Both the position numbers and the translations under genes were made by a program. This document shows positions 47,622-55,265 of a stretch of 64,000 bases of DNA, piece after piece; positions within the stretch are counted from its first letter, which is position 1, and every line of letters begins with the position of its first letter. Where the stretch lies: contig NZ_CP119779.1 in the NCBI RefSeq assembly GCF_029338195.1, positions 868,001 to 932,000 on the forward strand. The letters are read 5' to 3'. Source of the stretch: Haloarcula litorea (GTDB taxonomy: Archaea > Halobacteriota > Halobacteria > Halobacteriales > Haloarculaceae). The notes beneath the pieces are model-generated. The model was not told the DNA's origin and ran no database searches. It saw only the letters and a list, made by a program, of their open reading frames with translations.

Positions 47622-48395
47622 TTAAAGCCCGGGGTCGGCGTGCTCGTCGAGGAACGCGGTCAGCCGGTCCGTGACCGCGGGCGCGTGCTCGACGTACGAG
47701 CAGTGGCGGCCCTCGACGGCGGTCGCCTCGCCCCGGGGGAGGTCGGCGGCCAGCGACTCGGCGGCGGCCGTCGGCACCACCGGGTCGTCGACGCCGTAGT
47801 ACACCGCGGTCGGCAGCGTCACCTCGTACAGCGGCGGCGCGTCGAAGGCCAGCGCCGCGGCGACCTGCGCCTCGAAGGCGTCGCCGGTCGCGTCCTCCGC
47901 GCGCCGCCACTCGGTGATGCGCTCGACGAGGGCCGTCTCCTCGCGGAACGCCGGTGAGAACGCGCCCGACAGCGACGCCTCGGCCCCGGCGTCCAGCGAG
48001 AGGTCCCGCAGCGCCGCCGCGTCCAGCGCCTCGCCGGCAGCGGCGGTGTTGTACAGCGTCAGCGTCCGCGCCCGGTTGTACCGGTGGGCGTACGCAAGCG
48101 CGACCATCCCGCCCAACCCGGCACCGACGAGGTGGGCGCTCCCGACCCCGTGAGCCGAGAGGACGGCTTCGAGATCGCTCGCCAGTGTGTTCACGTCGTA
48201 CGGGCCCGCGGGCGCGTCCGACTCGCCGGTCCCGCGGAGGTCCCACACCAGCGCCTCGTAGGGGCCGGCGACGGCGTCGACGTGCCACCCCCAGAGCCAC
48301 GCGCCGTAGCCGGCGTCGGTGACGAACACGACGGTCGGCCCGTCCCCGCTGGTCTCGTAGTGCAGCGTCACGCCGTCGGTGGTCGCGGTCGGCAT
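47622..48395 (-). CDS. Alpha/beta hydrolase-fold protein lacking the nucleophile Ser
   Basis: This 257-residue protein has the fold's oxyanion region (VVFVTDAGYGAWLWGWHVDA), the WDLRGTGESD strand, the Asp region GVDDPVVP and the late His region VEGRHCSYVEHAP. At the nucleophile elbow it reads LVGAGLGGMVAL, so Gly93 replaces the usual Ser of GxSxG. It is therefore unlikely to be an ordinary esterase, and could be a non-catalytic or otherwise working homologue (beta-ketoadipate enol-lactonase-like overall). Not linked to an obvious pathway. Confidence 0.85.
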   Translation of the reverse strand: MPTATTDGVTLHYETSGDGPTVVFVTDAGYGAWLWGWHVDAVAGPYEALVWDLRGTGESDAPAGPYDVNTLASDLEAVLSAHGVGSAHLVGAGLGGMVALAYAHRYNRARTLTLYNTAAAGEALDAAALRDLSLDAGAEASLSGAFSPAFREETALVERITEWRRAEDATGDAFEAQVAAALAFDAPPLYEVTLPTAVYYGVDDPVVPTAAAESLAADLPRGEATAVEGRHCSYVEHAPAVTDRLTAFLDEHADPGL

Positions 48396-48528
48396 CGATC
48401 GCCCGTTCGCCCCGCCTCGGCCTGTCGCTTTCGGTCGCCCGCTCCGCGGCGATCCATCGGCCGTCCCGGCGATCGACCGGGCCGCCGTCGAGCGGTGTCG
48501 GCGCGACCGAGACGGACCGTCCCGACGG

Positions 48529-49383
48529 CTACCGGTGCTCGCCGGCCTCGGCGACCTCCGGGACCGACCGCCGGGAGCCCGCGTCGGCGACCGACGACGC
48601 GGGATCGGCCGCGGTCGCCGGGACGACGCCGTCGGCGGCCGCCGCCCGGTACTGGTACCCCCAGAACGCCGCCGAGGCGTAGGCCGCGTACGTCGAGACG
48701 AACGGCGACGCCAGGAGCGTCAGCAGCGCCGCCACCCAGAGCGTCGCGGCCGCGAACGCGAAGGCGGCCCAGCCGGCGAACGCCCGGACGTACCGGGGCG
48801 AGCCGGCGAACGCGCCGGCGTCCCGCCCCGTGAACGCCCGCGTGACCCGGCCGGTCGCGGCGTAGGTCGTCAGCACCGCGGGCGTGACGTACAGCCCCGC
48901 GCCGGCGACCACCACCAGCGCGAGGTTCGACAGGCCCCGCGAGAGGCCGAGCGCAACGGTCAGATCCGCCACTGCCACGCCCACGGCGAGGGTCGCGCCG
49001 GCGACGAGCGCGAGCGCGAGGACGACCCGCAGACCGTCGACGAACAGCCGGCCGAAGTCGTCGAAGGAGGGCGGCGTCTCGCCGCGGGCGGCCGTCGCGG
49101 TCAGTCGGAACCCGTAGCCGTACGCGAACAGTTTCAGCGGCGGCAGTAGCGTGCCGAGGAGGCTGACGACGGCCCCCAGGAGGAACGGTTCGTACCCGTC
49201 GCTGGTCGGATACGCGAACGAGAACGAGAGGCTCCCCCGCTCGAAGAGGGCGTCGCCGTCGGCCGACGCCGTCGTCGCGTTCGTCTCCTGTTCGGTGCCG
49301 GGGTCGCCCCGCCGCTGGCCGCACTCGCGGCAGAACGAGTCGCTCGCGCCGACCTCGGCCCCACACGCCGTACAGTACGGCAT
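48529..49383 (-). CDS. Zinc-ribbon DUF4013 membrane protein
   Basis: This 284-residue protein starts with a zinc ribbon (MPYCTACGAEVGASDSFCRE, then CGQ) and continues into a membrane domain of about six helices with SFAYPTSDGYEPFLLGAVVS and YGYGFRLTATAARGETPPSF, typical of DUF4013. The family may share ancestry with the membrane protein at 41415. Function unknown. The 133-base gap on its left has no gene that I see, and it is divergent from citrate synthase. Confidence 0.85.
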   Translation of the reverse strand: MPYCTACGAEVGASDSFCRECGQRRGDPGTEQETNATTASADGDALFERGSLSFSFAYPTSDGYEPFLLGAVVSLLGTLLPPLKLFAYGYGFRLTATAARGETPPSFDDFGRLFVDGLRVVLALALVAGATLAVGVAVADLTVALGLSRGLSNLALVVVAGAGLYVTPAVLTTYAATGRVTRAFTGRDAGAFAGSPRYVRAFAGWAAFAFAAATLWVAALLTLLASPFVSTYAAYASAAFWGYQYRAAAADGVVPATAADPASSVADAGSRRSVPEVAEAGEHR

Positions 49384-49651
49384 ACGGTGACACGTTCGTC
49401 CGGCCGGGGCTTCGGTCTTTCCCCGGTTCCCCCTCGCTCGCCCTGTGGTTCGTCGGCCTGACCACCGTCGGTGGGGTCCACGTCGGGACCGGCCGGGATA
49501 CGACAGTCGGCCGAATACGTTCGCACAAAGAGTGAGTGTTTGACCTCCGCCGGACAGAACTGGCTGATCGTCCACTTCGACGAGGGTCGACAGTCGGCTG
49601 AGGCACCCGGAAAGAAAATGCTTTTCCCGGCAGGTTGGGTACGATGCGGGT

Positions 49652-50794
49652 ATGTCCGACGACCTCAAGAAGGGGCTGGAGGGTGTCCTCGTCGCTGAGT
49701 CCGACCTGAGCTATATCGACGGCGACGCGGGCAACCTCGTCTACCGGGGCTACACGATCGAGGACCTCGCCAACGGTGCCAGCTACGAGGAGGTGCTGTA
49801 CCTCCTCTGGTACGGCCACCTCCCCGACGCCGAGGAACTCGACGAGTTCAAGTCGGAGATGGTCAGCGAGCGGACCGTCGACGACGGGGTGCTGGCGACG
49901 GTCCGGGAACTCGCCGAGAGCGACGAGAACCCGATGGCCGCGCTCCGGACGGCGGTCTCGATGCTGTCGGCGTTCGACCCCGCGAAGGGTGGCGACCCCA
50001 CCGACGAGGACGTCAACCTCGCGGTCGGCCGCCGCATCACCGCGAAGATCCCGACCGTCATCGCGGCGTTCACCCGCATCCGCAACGGCGAGGAGCCGGT
50101 CGAGCCCCGCGAGGACCTCGACCACGCCGCGAACTTCCTCTACATGCTCAACGGCGAGGAGCCCGACGAGGTCAGCGCCGACGTCTTCGACCAGGCCCTG
50201 GTGCTCCACGCCGACCACGGGATCAACGCCTCGACGTTCTCGGCGATGGTCACCGCCTCCACCCTCTCGGACCTCCACAGCGCCGTCACCTCCGCCATCG
50301 GCACCCTGAAGGGCCCGCTCCACGGCGGCGCGAACCAGGACGTGATGGAGATGCTCAAGGAGGTCGACGACGCCGAGATGGACCCCCTGGAGTGGGTCAA
50401 GACCGCCCTCGACGAGGGGCGGCGCGTCTCCGGGTTCGGCCACCGCGTCTACAACGTCAAGGACCCCCGCGCGAAGATCCTCGGCGAGCGCTCGAAGGAA
50501 CTCGGCGAGGCCGCCGGCTCCCTGAAGTGGTACGAGATGTCCACGACGATCGAGGAGTACCTCCAGGAGGAGAAGGGCCTGGCCCCGAACGTCGACTTCT
50601 ACTCCGCCTCCACCTACTACCAGATGGGCATCCCCATCGACATCTACACCCCCATCTTCGCGATGTCCCGCGTCGGCGGCTGGGTCGCCCACGTCGTCGA
50701 GTACATCGACGACAACCGGCTCATCCGGCCCCGCGCCCGCTACACCGGCCCCCAGCCCGAGGACACCGAGTTCGTCCCCCTCGACGAGCGGTAG
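49652..50794 (+). CDS. gltA: Citrate synthase
   Basis: This 380-residue enzyme condenses acetyl-CoA and oxaloacetate to citrate for the TCA cycle. Catalytic residues are His224 (KGPLHGGANQ), His264 (SGFGHRVYNV) and Asp314 (NVDFYSAST). It is the short archaeal/Gram-positive type. The region upstream has an AT-rich stretch (GAAAGAAAATGCTTTTCC, 49608-49625) about 30 bases before the ATG as promoter. The last 80 bases of the gene are repeated 220 bases downstream, with one synonymous change. Confidence 0.97.
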   Translation: MSDDLKKGLEGVLVAESDLSYIDGDAGNLVYRGYTIEDLANGASYEEVLYLLWYGHLPDAEELDEFKSEMVSERTVDDGVLATVRELAESDENPMAALRTAVSMLSAFDPAKGGDPTDEDVNLAVGRRITAKIPTVIAAFTRIRNGEEPVEPREDLDHAANFLYMLNGEEPDEVSADVFDQALVLHADHGINASTFSAMVTASTLSDLHSAVTSAIGTLKGPLHGGANQDVMEMLKEVDDAEMDPLEWVKTALDEGRRVSGFGHRVYNVKDPRAKILGERSKELGEAAGSLKWYEMSTTIEEYLQEEKGLAPNVDFYSASTYYQMGIPIDIYTPIFAMSRVGGWVAHVVEYIDDNRLIRPRARYTGPQPEDTEFVPLDER

Positions 50795-50934
50795 TCACCG
50801 TTTGCTGTCTGTACCGCGCCGGAGGCGCGGTTTCACGCGAATCGCGGAGCGATTCGCGCTTTTTCGCCCACGTTTTTCGAGGAGCGGTGCGCGAACGTAG
50901 TGGGCGCACCCGACGACGAAAAAGGTGGTCGGCG
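50795..50934 (+). repeat. Hairpin and T-tract element after citrate synthase (copy B)
   Basis: Starting right after the stop codon, this 140-base element has a hairpin with 8-bp arms and a GGA loop (50813-50831), a second with perfect 10-bp arms and a GGA loop (50836-50858), TTTTTCGCCCACGTTTTT (50860-50877), a 7-bp palindrome (50886-50910), and the end CGACGACGAAAAAGGTGGTC (50911-50930). The T tracts after a strong stem look like an intrinsic terminator; the right end is shared with the element near wyosine synthase. Confidence 0.7.
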
Positions 50935-51014
50935 ACCGGCTCATCCGGCCCCGCGCCCGCTACACCGGTCCCCAGCCCGAGGACACCGAGTTCGTCCCCC
51001 TCGACGAGCGGTAG
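50935..51014 (+). repeat. 80-bp duplicate of the citrate synthase 3' end
   Basis: Bases 50935-51014 match 50715-50794 at 79 of 80 positions, ending exactly at the TAG. The one change (50749 C, 50969 T) is synonymous in a Gly codon, and the reading frame is intact. The copy has no start or promoter and is a gene-end remnant, not a gene. Confidence 0.95.
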
Positions 51015-51027
51015 CCGACACCCGTTT

Positions 51028-51120
51028 TCAGCCGACGAGCAGGCTCACGACGACCGCGACCCCCATCAGTACGAACAGGAGCACCAGCCCGAGGAGCATA
51101 AACCGGTCCGCGCCGTCCAT
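51028..51120 (-). CDS. 30-residue single-helix membrane peptide
   Basis: The peptide MDGADRFMLLGLVLLFVLMG, ending VAVVVSLLVG, is one transmembrane helix with an acidic N-terminus. ATG, stop and a TATA-like GATAGGGTATCAG about 25 bases upstream support a real gene. It lies between elements B and C, 14 bases from the duplicated citrate synthase end. Function unknown. Confidence 0.5.
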   Translation of the reverse strand: MDGADRFMLLGLVLLFVLMGVAVVVSLLVG

Positions 51121-51260
51121 ACCCGTTCGTAGGGACTGATACCCTATCAGCGAACTGCCGTAGTGTGAGCGTCACCGACACGGGCGGACGTCCCGGCGGT
51201 GCGTGGCCGGGAGTCGCCTCCGTGCGACGACCCGGGGAAAGGCAGGCCACAGCGAGCACA

Positions 51261-51392
51261 CGGCGAGTGAAGCGAGCCGTTTCACCGGTCGCGCGGAGCG
51301 CGACCGGCCGTTTTTCCCCAAGTTTTTGCGAGGAGCCCTCTCCGCAGCGAGCCTTCGGCTCGCGAGGAAGGGCGACGAAGTAAAAAGTGGGT
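51261..51392 (+). repeat. Hairpin and T-tract element next to the SWIM gene (copy C)
   Basis: This copy has arms CCGGTCGCGC (51285-51294) and GCGCGACCGG (51298-51307) around a GGA loop, then TTTTTCCCCAAGTTTTTGCG (51311-51330), a 7-bp hairpin with loop TTC (51347-51363), and the end CGACGAAGTAAAAAGTGGGT, which directly abuts the stop codon of the leftward SWIM gene. Relative to its neighbour it is reversed compared with copies A and B. No gene-end duplicate is visible. T tracts on both strands would suit termination in both directions. The remainder of the gap (51121-51260) has no gene. Confidence 0.6.
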
Positions 51393-51740
51393 CTACAGAA
51401 AATCGCGGACGTCCGAGTACCACATGTCGTGGTCGTCGACGGCGTCGATGGCCTCGGCGACCCGGACGGCGATGGCGTGCCAGCACAGCTCGTCGGGGTC
51501 GTCGGTGTCGAGGTTGTACTCGGCGTCGGCACAGCCGCAGTCGCCGTCCTCGACGATGTACTCGTCCTCGAACCCGACGACGACGGTGAAATCGCGGTAG
51601 CGCTTGACGCGGCTCTCGCCGACGGCCTCGATGGCCTTCCGGCCGCGGTCGCCGTGGGCGTCGACGATGGCCGACACTGCCTCGGGGGAGAGCTCCCCGG
51701 CCTCAGACAGCGTCGTCGCCCAGTCGTCGACGGCGGTCAC
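51393..51740 (-). CDS. SWIM zinc-finger protein
   Basis: This 115-residue protein starts at GTG (VTAVDDWATTLSEAGELSPE). The SWIM motif CxCx15CxH is formed by Cys68, Cys70, Cys86 and His88 (DGDCGCADAEYNLDTDDPDE then LCWH). The preceding YRDFTVVVGFEDEYIVEDGD strand pattern is typical. SWIM domains bind DNA or proteins; in some archaea and eukaryotes they pair with recombination proteins. No such partner is adjacent. Codons upstream to 51929 are in frame but unlike coding sequence. Confidence 0.82.
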   Translation of the reverse strand: MTAVDDWATTLSEAGELSPEAVSAIVDAHGDRGRKAIEAVGESRVKRYRDFTVVVGFEDEYIVEDGDCGCADAEYNLDTDDPDELCWHAIAVRVAEAIDAVDDHDMWYSDVRDFL

Positions 51741-51937
51741 GGGCGTGCTACGGCGAGCCGCGACAAAACAGCGTCGCCTCGCGTCGTCGCGCGCGCGCGG
51801 CGGGCGACCTCGTGCGGGCCGACCGGCGCTGGCCCGCGTTCGCGGCCGGTAGCGTCGGCTTACCGGCGGCCCCGTCGCGCTCGACCTGTCGGCCGGACAG
51901 ACGGAAGCGTAAACAGGCTCGCGGTCCACTGACGACT

Positions 51938-53635
51938 ATGACGGTCCCCTGGGTCACCGTCGGGTCGTTCGCCTCGGGGCTGGGGTCGCTGTACCTCCTG
52001 TCCCGGCTGCGGCGGCACTGGGGCAAGCCGGGGGCGAAGTGGTTCGTCGCCACCATCGCGACCGTCGGCGTCTGGTGTTTCACCTACGGCGTCGCGCTGC
52101 TGGTGTCGACACCGATGCTCCGGCGGGGCCTGGAGGCGGTGACGTGGCTCTGTCTGGTGTGGGTCGGGTTCTTCTTCCTGGCGTTCGCGCTGGGGTACAC
52201 CGGGCGGACGCACATCGTCGGGAGCCGGGTGTTCGCGGTGCTGGGGTTGTTCCCCGTCGTCGCGTCGGGCCTGGTGCTGACGAACCCCCTGCACGCGCTG
52301 CTGTGGGACCGGTTTCGCATCGCCTCCGTCTGGGGCGTGACCGCGGTCGAGTACGCCTTCGAGCCGCTGGGGTACACGGTGATCCTCGTCTCGATGGTGT
52401 TCGTCAGCCTGGGGACGGGGCTGGTGCTCGATACGGTGGTGAGCTACGGCTCGCTGTACCGCCGGGAGGCCATCGCCGTCGCCGTGAGCCCGGTCCCGCC
52501 CGGCATCGGCGTCCTGGTGTGGGCGCTGGGTGCCGGCCCGGTGGTCAACCTGACGACGCTCCTCTTTCTCCCGCACGTCGCGCTTGACACCTACGCGTTC
52601 GTCCGGAGCGACATGTACGAGTTCCACCCCGCGACCCGGCGCGCGGGCGAGCGGGCCGCCATCGACGACATCGCGACGCCGGTGGCCATCGTCGACACCG
52701 ACGGGCGCATCGTCACGCTCAACGCCGCCGCAGAGCGGATGTTCGACGCCGACAAGCGGGCGCTGCAGACGGAGACGCTGGACGACGCGCTGGTCGGCGA
52801 CAGCTTCGCCGCCGGGGAGACGGACGGGCGGCTCTCGGTCGAGAACGGCGACCGCCGGCACACGTACAAGGTCAGGCAGACGGACCTGCGGGACGCGCGG
52901 GGCGTCCACCTCGGGTACACCGTTCTCTTCCAGGACATCACCGAGGAGATCCGCCGCGAGCGACGGCTGGCGGTCCTCAACCGCTTTCTCAGGCACAACG
53001 TCCGCAACGAGGGCGTGGTCATCCGCGGCCGGGCGGAGCTGCTCGCGGCGGAACTGGACGGGGAGCTGGCCGGGTTCGCGGAGACGATCGGGGACGCGAT
53101 CGACCGACTGGTCGAGTCCGGCGACAAGGCCCGGACCCTCTCCGAGGCCGGCGGTCGGGAGGACCGGCAGACGGTGGCCGTCCGTGACCTCGTCGAGAGC
53201 GCGGTCGCGTCCCTGACCGACGAGTACGGCGGGGCCGTCACGGTCGACGTGCCCGCGGACTGTACCGTCGAGACGCGCCCGGTGTTGCTGGACGTGGTCG
53301 TGACCAACCTCGTCGAGAACGCGCTGGAACACGTCCCGGACCCGACCGTGACCGTCGCGGCCGCCGTCGACGGAGACGAGGTGGTCCTGACCGTGACCGA
53401 CGACGGTCCCGGCGTCCCGGACCACGAACTCGCCGTGCTGGAGCGGGGCGAGGAGACGGACCTCGACCACGGCAGCGGCGTCGGCCTCTGGCTGGTCCGG
53501 TGGGCGGTGACGACGCTTGAGGGGACGCTCGACTTCGACGCCGGCGACGGGACCCGCGTGACCGTCCGGCTCCCGCGGCGGACGGCCGACGCCGGGGCGG
53601 CAGCCGACGAACTCGCCGAGGGTCGAACGACTTAA
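51938..53635 (+). CDS. Membrane sensor histidine kinase with 7TM and PAS domains
   Basis: This 565-residue protein has seven N-terminal transmembrane helices (about 1-225), a PAS domain (about 240-340, with VAIVDTDGRIVTLNAAAERM), the H-box FLRHNVRNEGVVI with His near 353, and an ATPase domain (N-box LVENALEHV, DDGPGVPDHE, GSGVGLWLVRW). The H-box matches the soluble kinase at 4312, so both belong to the same haloarchaeal kinase class. The 7TM input is of the 7TMR-His-kinase type. No response regulator is adjacent. trm1 follows after 24 bases. Confidence 0.92.
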   Translation: MTVPWVTVGSFASGLGSLYLLSRLRRHWGKPGAKWFVATIATVGVWCFTYGVALLVSTPMLRRGLEAVTWLCLVWVGFFFLAFALGYTGRTHIVGSRVFAVLGLFPVVASGLVLTNPLHALLWDRFRIASVWGVTAVEYAFEPLGYTVILVSMVFVSLGTGLVLDTVVSYGSLYRREAIAVAVSPVPPGIGVLVWALGAGPVVNLTTLLFLPHVALDTYAFVRSDMYEFHPATRRAGERAAIDDIATPVAIVDTDGRIVTLNAAAERMFDADKRALQTETLDDALVGDSFAAGETDGRLSVENGDRRHTYKVRQTDLRDARGVHLGYTVLFQDITEEIRRERRLAVLNRFLRHNVRNEGVVIRGRAELLAAELDGELAGFAETIGDAIDRLVESGDKARTLSEAGGREDRQTVAVRDLVESAVASLTDEYGGAVTVDVPADCTVETRPVLLDVVVTNLVENALEHVPDPTVTVAAAVDGDEVVLTVTDDGPGVPDHELAVLERGEETDLDHGSGVGLWLVRWAVTTLEGTLDFDAGDGTRVTVRLPRRTADAGAAADELAEGRTT

Positions 53636-53659
53636 CGGGACCGGCGCGGAGAGGGTGGT

Positions 53660-54760
53660 ATGCGCGTCAGCGAGGGGCAGGTCACGGTCGAGGTGCCCGA
53701 GCAGGCCGACGCCGGCAAGGGCGAGAACGTCTTCTTCAACCCCGTCCAGGAGCTGAACCGCGACATCACCGTCGCGGCCCTGCGGGCCTACCGCGAGCGG
53801 TCGGGCGGCGAGACGTATCTCGACGCGACCGCCGCAAGCGGAATCAGGGGCGTGCGGGCCGCCGCCGACGGCTGGGAGACGACGCTCTGTGACGTCGATC
53901 CGGACGCGGTCGCCCTCTGCGAGCGGAACCTCGAACGGAACGACCTCGCGGGGGCGGTCCGCCACGAGGACGCGAACGTCCTCATGCACGCCGAGGCGTT
54001 CGACGTGGTCGACGTCGACCCGTTCGGGACGCCGATCCCCTTCGCCGACGCCGCCGTCCAGGGGACGAAGGGGCTGCTCTGCGTGACGGCGACCGACACC
54101 GCGCCGCTGTGTGGCGCACACTTCGAGAGCGGCGTCCGCAGTTACGGCGCGGTCCCGCGCAACACGGAGTTCCACGCCGAGATGGGGATGCGGGTGCTGC
54201 TGTCGGCGATGGTCCGGACCGCCGCCCGCTACGACATCGCGGCCCGGCCCGTCCTCAGCCACGCGACGAAACACTACGCCCGCACGTACCTCGACTTCGA
54301 GCACGGGGCGACTGTCGCCAACGACTGCATCGACGACCTGGGCCACGTCCACCACTGCCAGCGCTGTCTCTGGCGCGCCCACGAGCGGGGGCTCATCGCC
54401 GACCCGCCGGCGGAGTGTCCGAACTGCGGCGAACACCTCCGGACCGCCGGCCCGATCTGGCTCGCCCGGACCTGCGACCCCGCGTTCGCCGACGCCGTCG
54501 CCGACCAGGTGACCGACGAACTGGGTACCGCCGAGGAGGCGCGGGAACTGCTGGCCACGCTCGCGGCGGAGCTGGACACCCCCACCCACTACGATCAGCA
54601 CCGGCTCTGCAAGCGGTGGGGCCGGGGGGCGGAGGCGATGGACGCGTTCCTGGCGAAGCTGCGGGCCGCGGGTCACGCCGCGTCCCGGACCCACTACGGC
54701 GGCACGACGTTCAAGACCGACGCCGACGTGGCCGAGATCCGGGACGCGACCGCGGAGTGA
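53660..54760 (+). CDS. trm1: tRNA (guanine26-N2)-dimethyltransferase Trm1
   Basis: This 366-residue SAM-dependent enzyme makes m2,2G26 in tRNA. Signatures: [57 protein letters not shown] (the DPFG catalytic motif) and a zinc-binding region [12 protein letters not shown] with [15 protein letters not shown]. The C-terminal [20 protein letters not shown] domain is typical. The start is [20 protein letters not shown]. Normal archaeal length. Confidence 0.96.
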   Translation: MRVSEGQVTVEVPEQADAGKGENVFFNPVQELNRDITVAALRAYRERSGGETYLDATAASGIRGVRAAADGWETTLCDVDPDAVALCERNLERNDLAGAVRHEDANVLMHAEAFDVVDVDPFGTPIPFADAAVQGTKGLLCVTATDTAPLCGAHFESGVRSYGAVPRNTEFHAEMGMRVLLSAMVRTAARYDIAARPVLSHATKHYARTYLDFEHGATVANDCIDDLGHVHHCQRCLWRAHERGLIADPPAECPNCGEHLRTAGPIWLARTCDPAFADAVADQVTDELGTAEEARELLATLAAELDTPTHYDQHRLCKRWGRGAEAMDAFLAKLRAAGHAASRTHYGGTTFKTDADVAEIRDATAE

Positions 54761-55177
54761 CTACCGCACCGTCTCGTGTTCGTTCCCGTCGGTCGCCGAC
54801 CGGACGAGCCCGTAGCCGATGAGGTACAGCGGCCGCAGGAAGTAGTTCGCCATCCCGGTGAGCCCGAGGAGCCCGCCCAGTGCCTGGACCTCCTCGGGGG
54901 TCGCACCCAGCTCCAGCACGACCGGTACGGCCGCGACCGCGGGGGCGAGCCACAGCGACGCGAGCAGGCCGTCCAGGTCGACGCCGGCGACGGACCCGAG
55001 ACGGGACTCGTCCGGGCGCGTGAGGTAGAGCCCGGCCGCCAGCCCGCCAAGCAGTGCGACGAGCGCCAGCGACCCGGCGAGGCCGGCCAGCCCCAGCGCG
55101 AGCAGTAGCCCGGCCGAGACGAGCAACAGCAGCGTCACCTGCGTCGACCCGGACCGGATGGCTTGCTCCGTCTCCAT
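54761..55177 (-). CDS. Haloarchaeal membrane protein of unknown function
   Basis: This 138-residue protein begins METEQAIRSGSTQVTLLLLV. It has four hydrophobic segments (about 14-31, 34-50, 70-88 and 100-125). The acidic tail SATDGNEHETVR and the absence of polar membrane residues suggest a structural or accessory role. The stop abuts that of trm1 (convergent, no gap); it is divergent from the MATE gene. I do not recognise the family. Confidence 0.72.
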   Translation of the reverse strand: METEQAIRSGSTQVTLLLLVSAGLLLALGLAGLAGSLALVALLGGLAAGLYLTRPDESRLGSVAGVDLDGLLASLWLAPAVAAVPVVLELGATPEEVQALGGLLGLTGMANYFLRPLYLIGYGLVRSATDGNEHETVR

Positions 55178-55265
55178 ACCGCCGACTGGGTCGGGCGGCG
55201 CATAAACCCTGCGCGCTGGCGCGGTTCCGAGCCGTATTTGCGTGTCCGCCAAGTAGGGCGGCCGC

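Noticed and set aside
50935-51014. A second citrate synthase gene fragment as pseudogene
   Set aside because: Only the last 80 bases are present, directly beyond a structured element, so a gene-end duplicate is the better description.
51860-54694. A 944-residue minus-strand reading frame
   Set aside because: It is antisense to the second histidine kinase and trm1, both of which have clear motifs.
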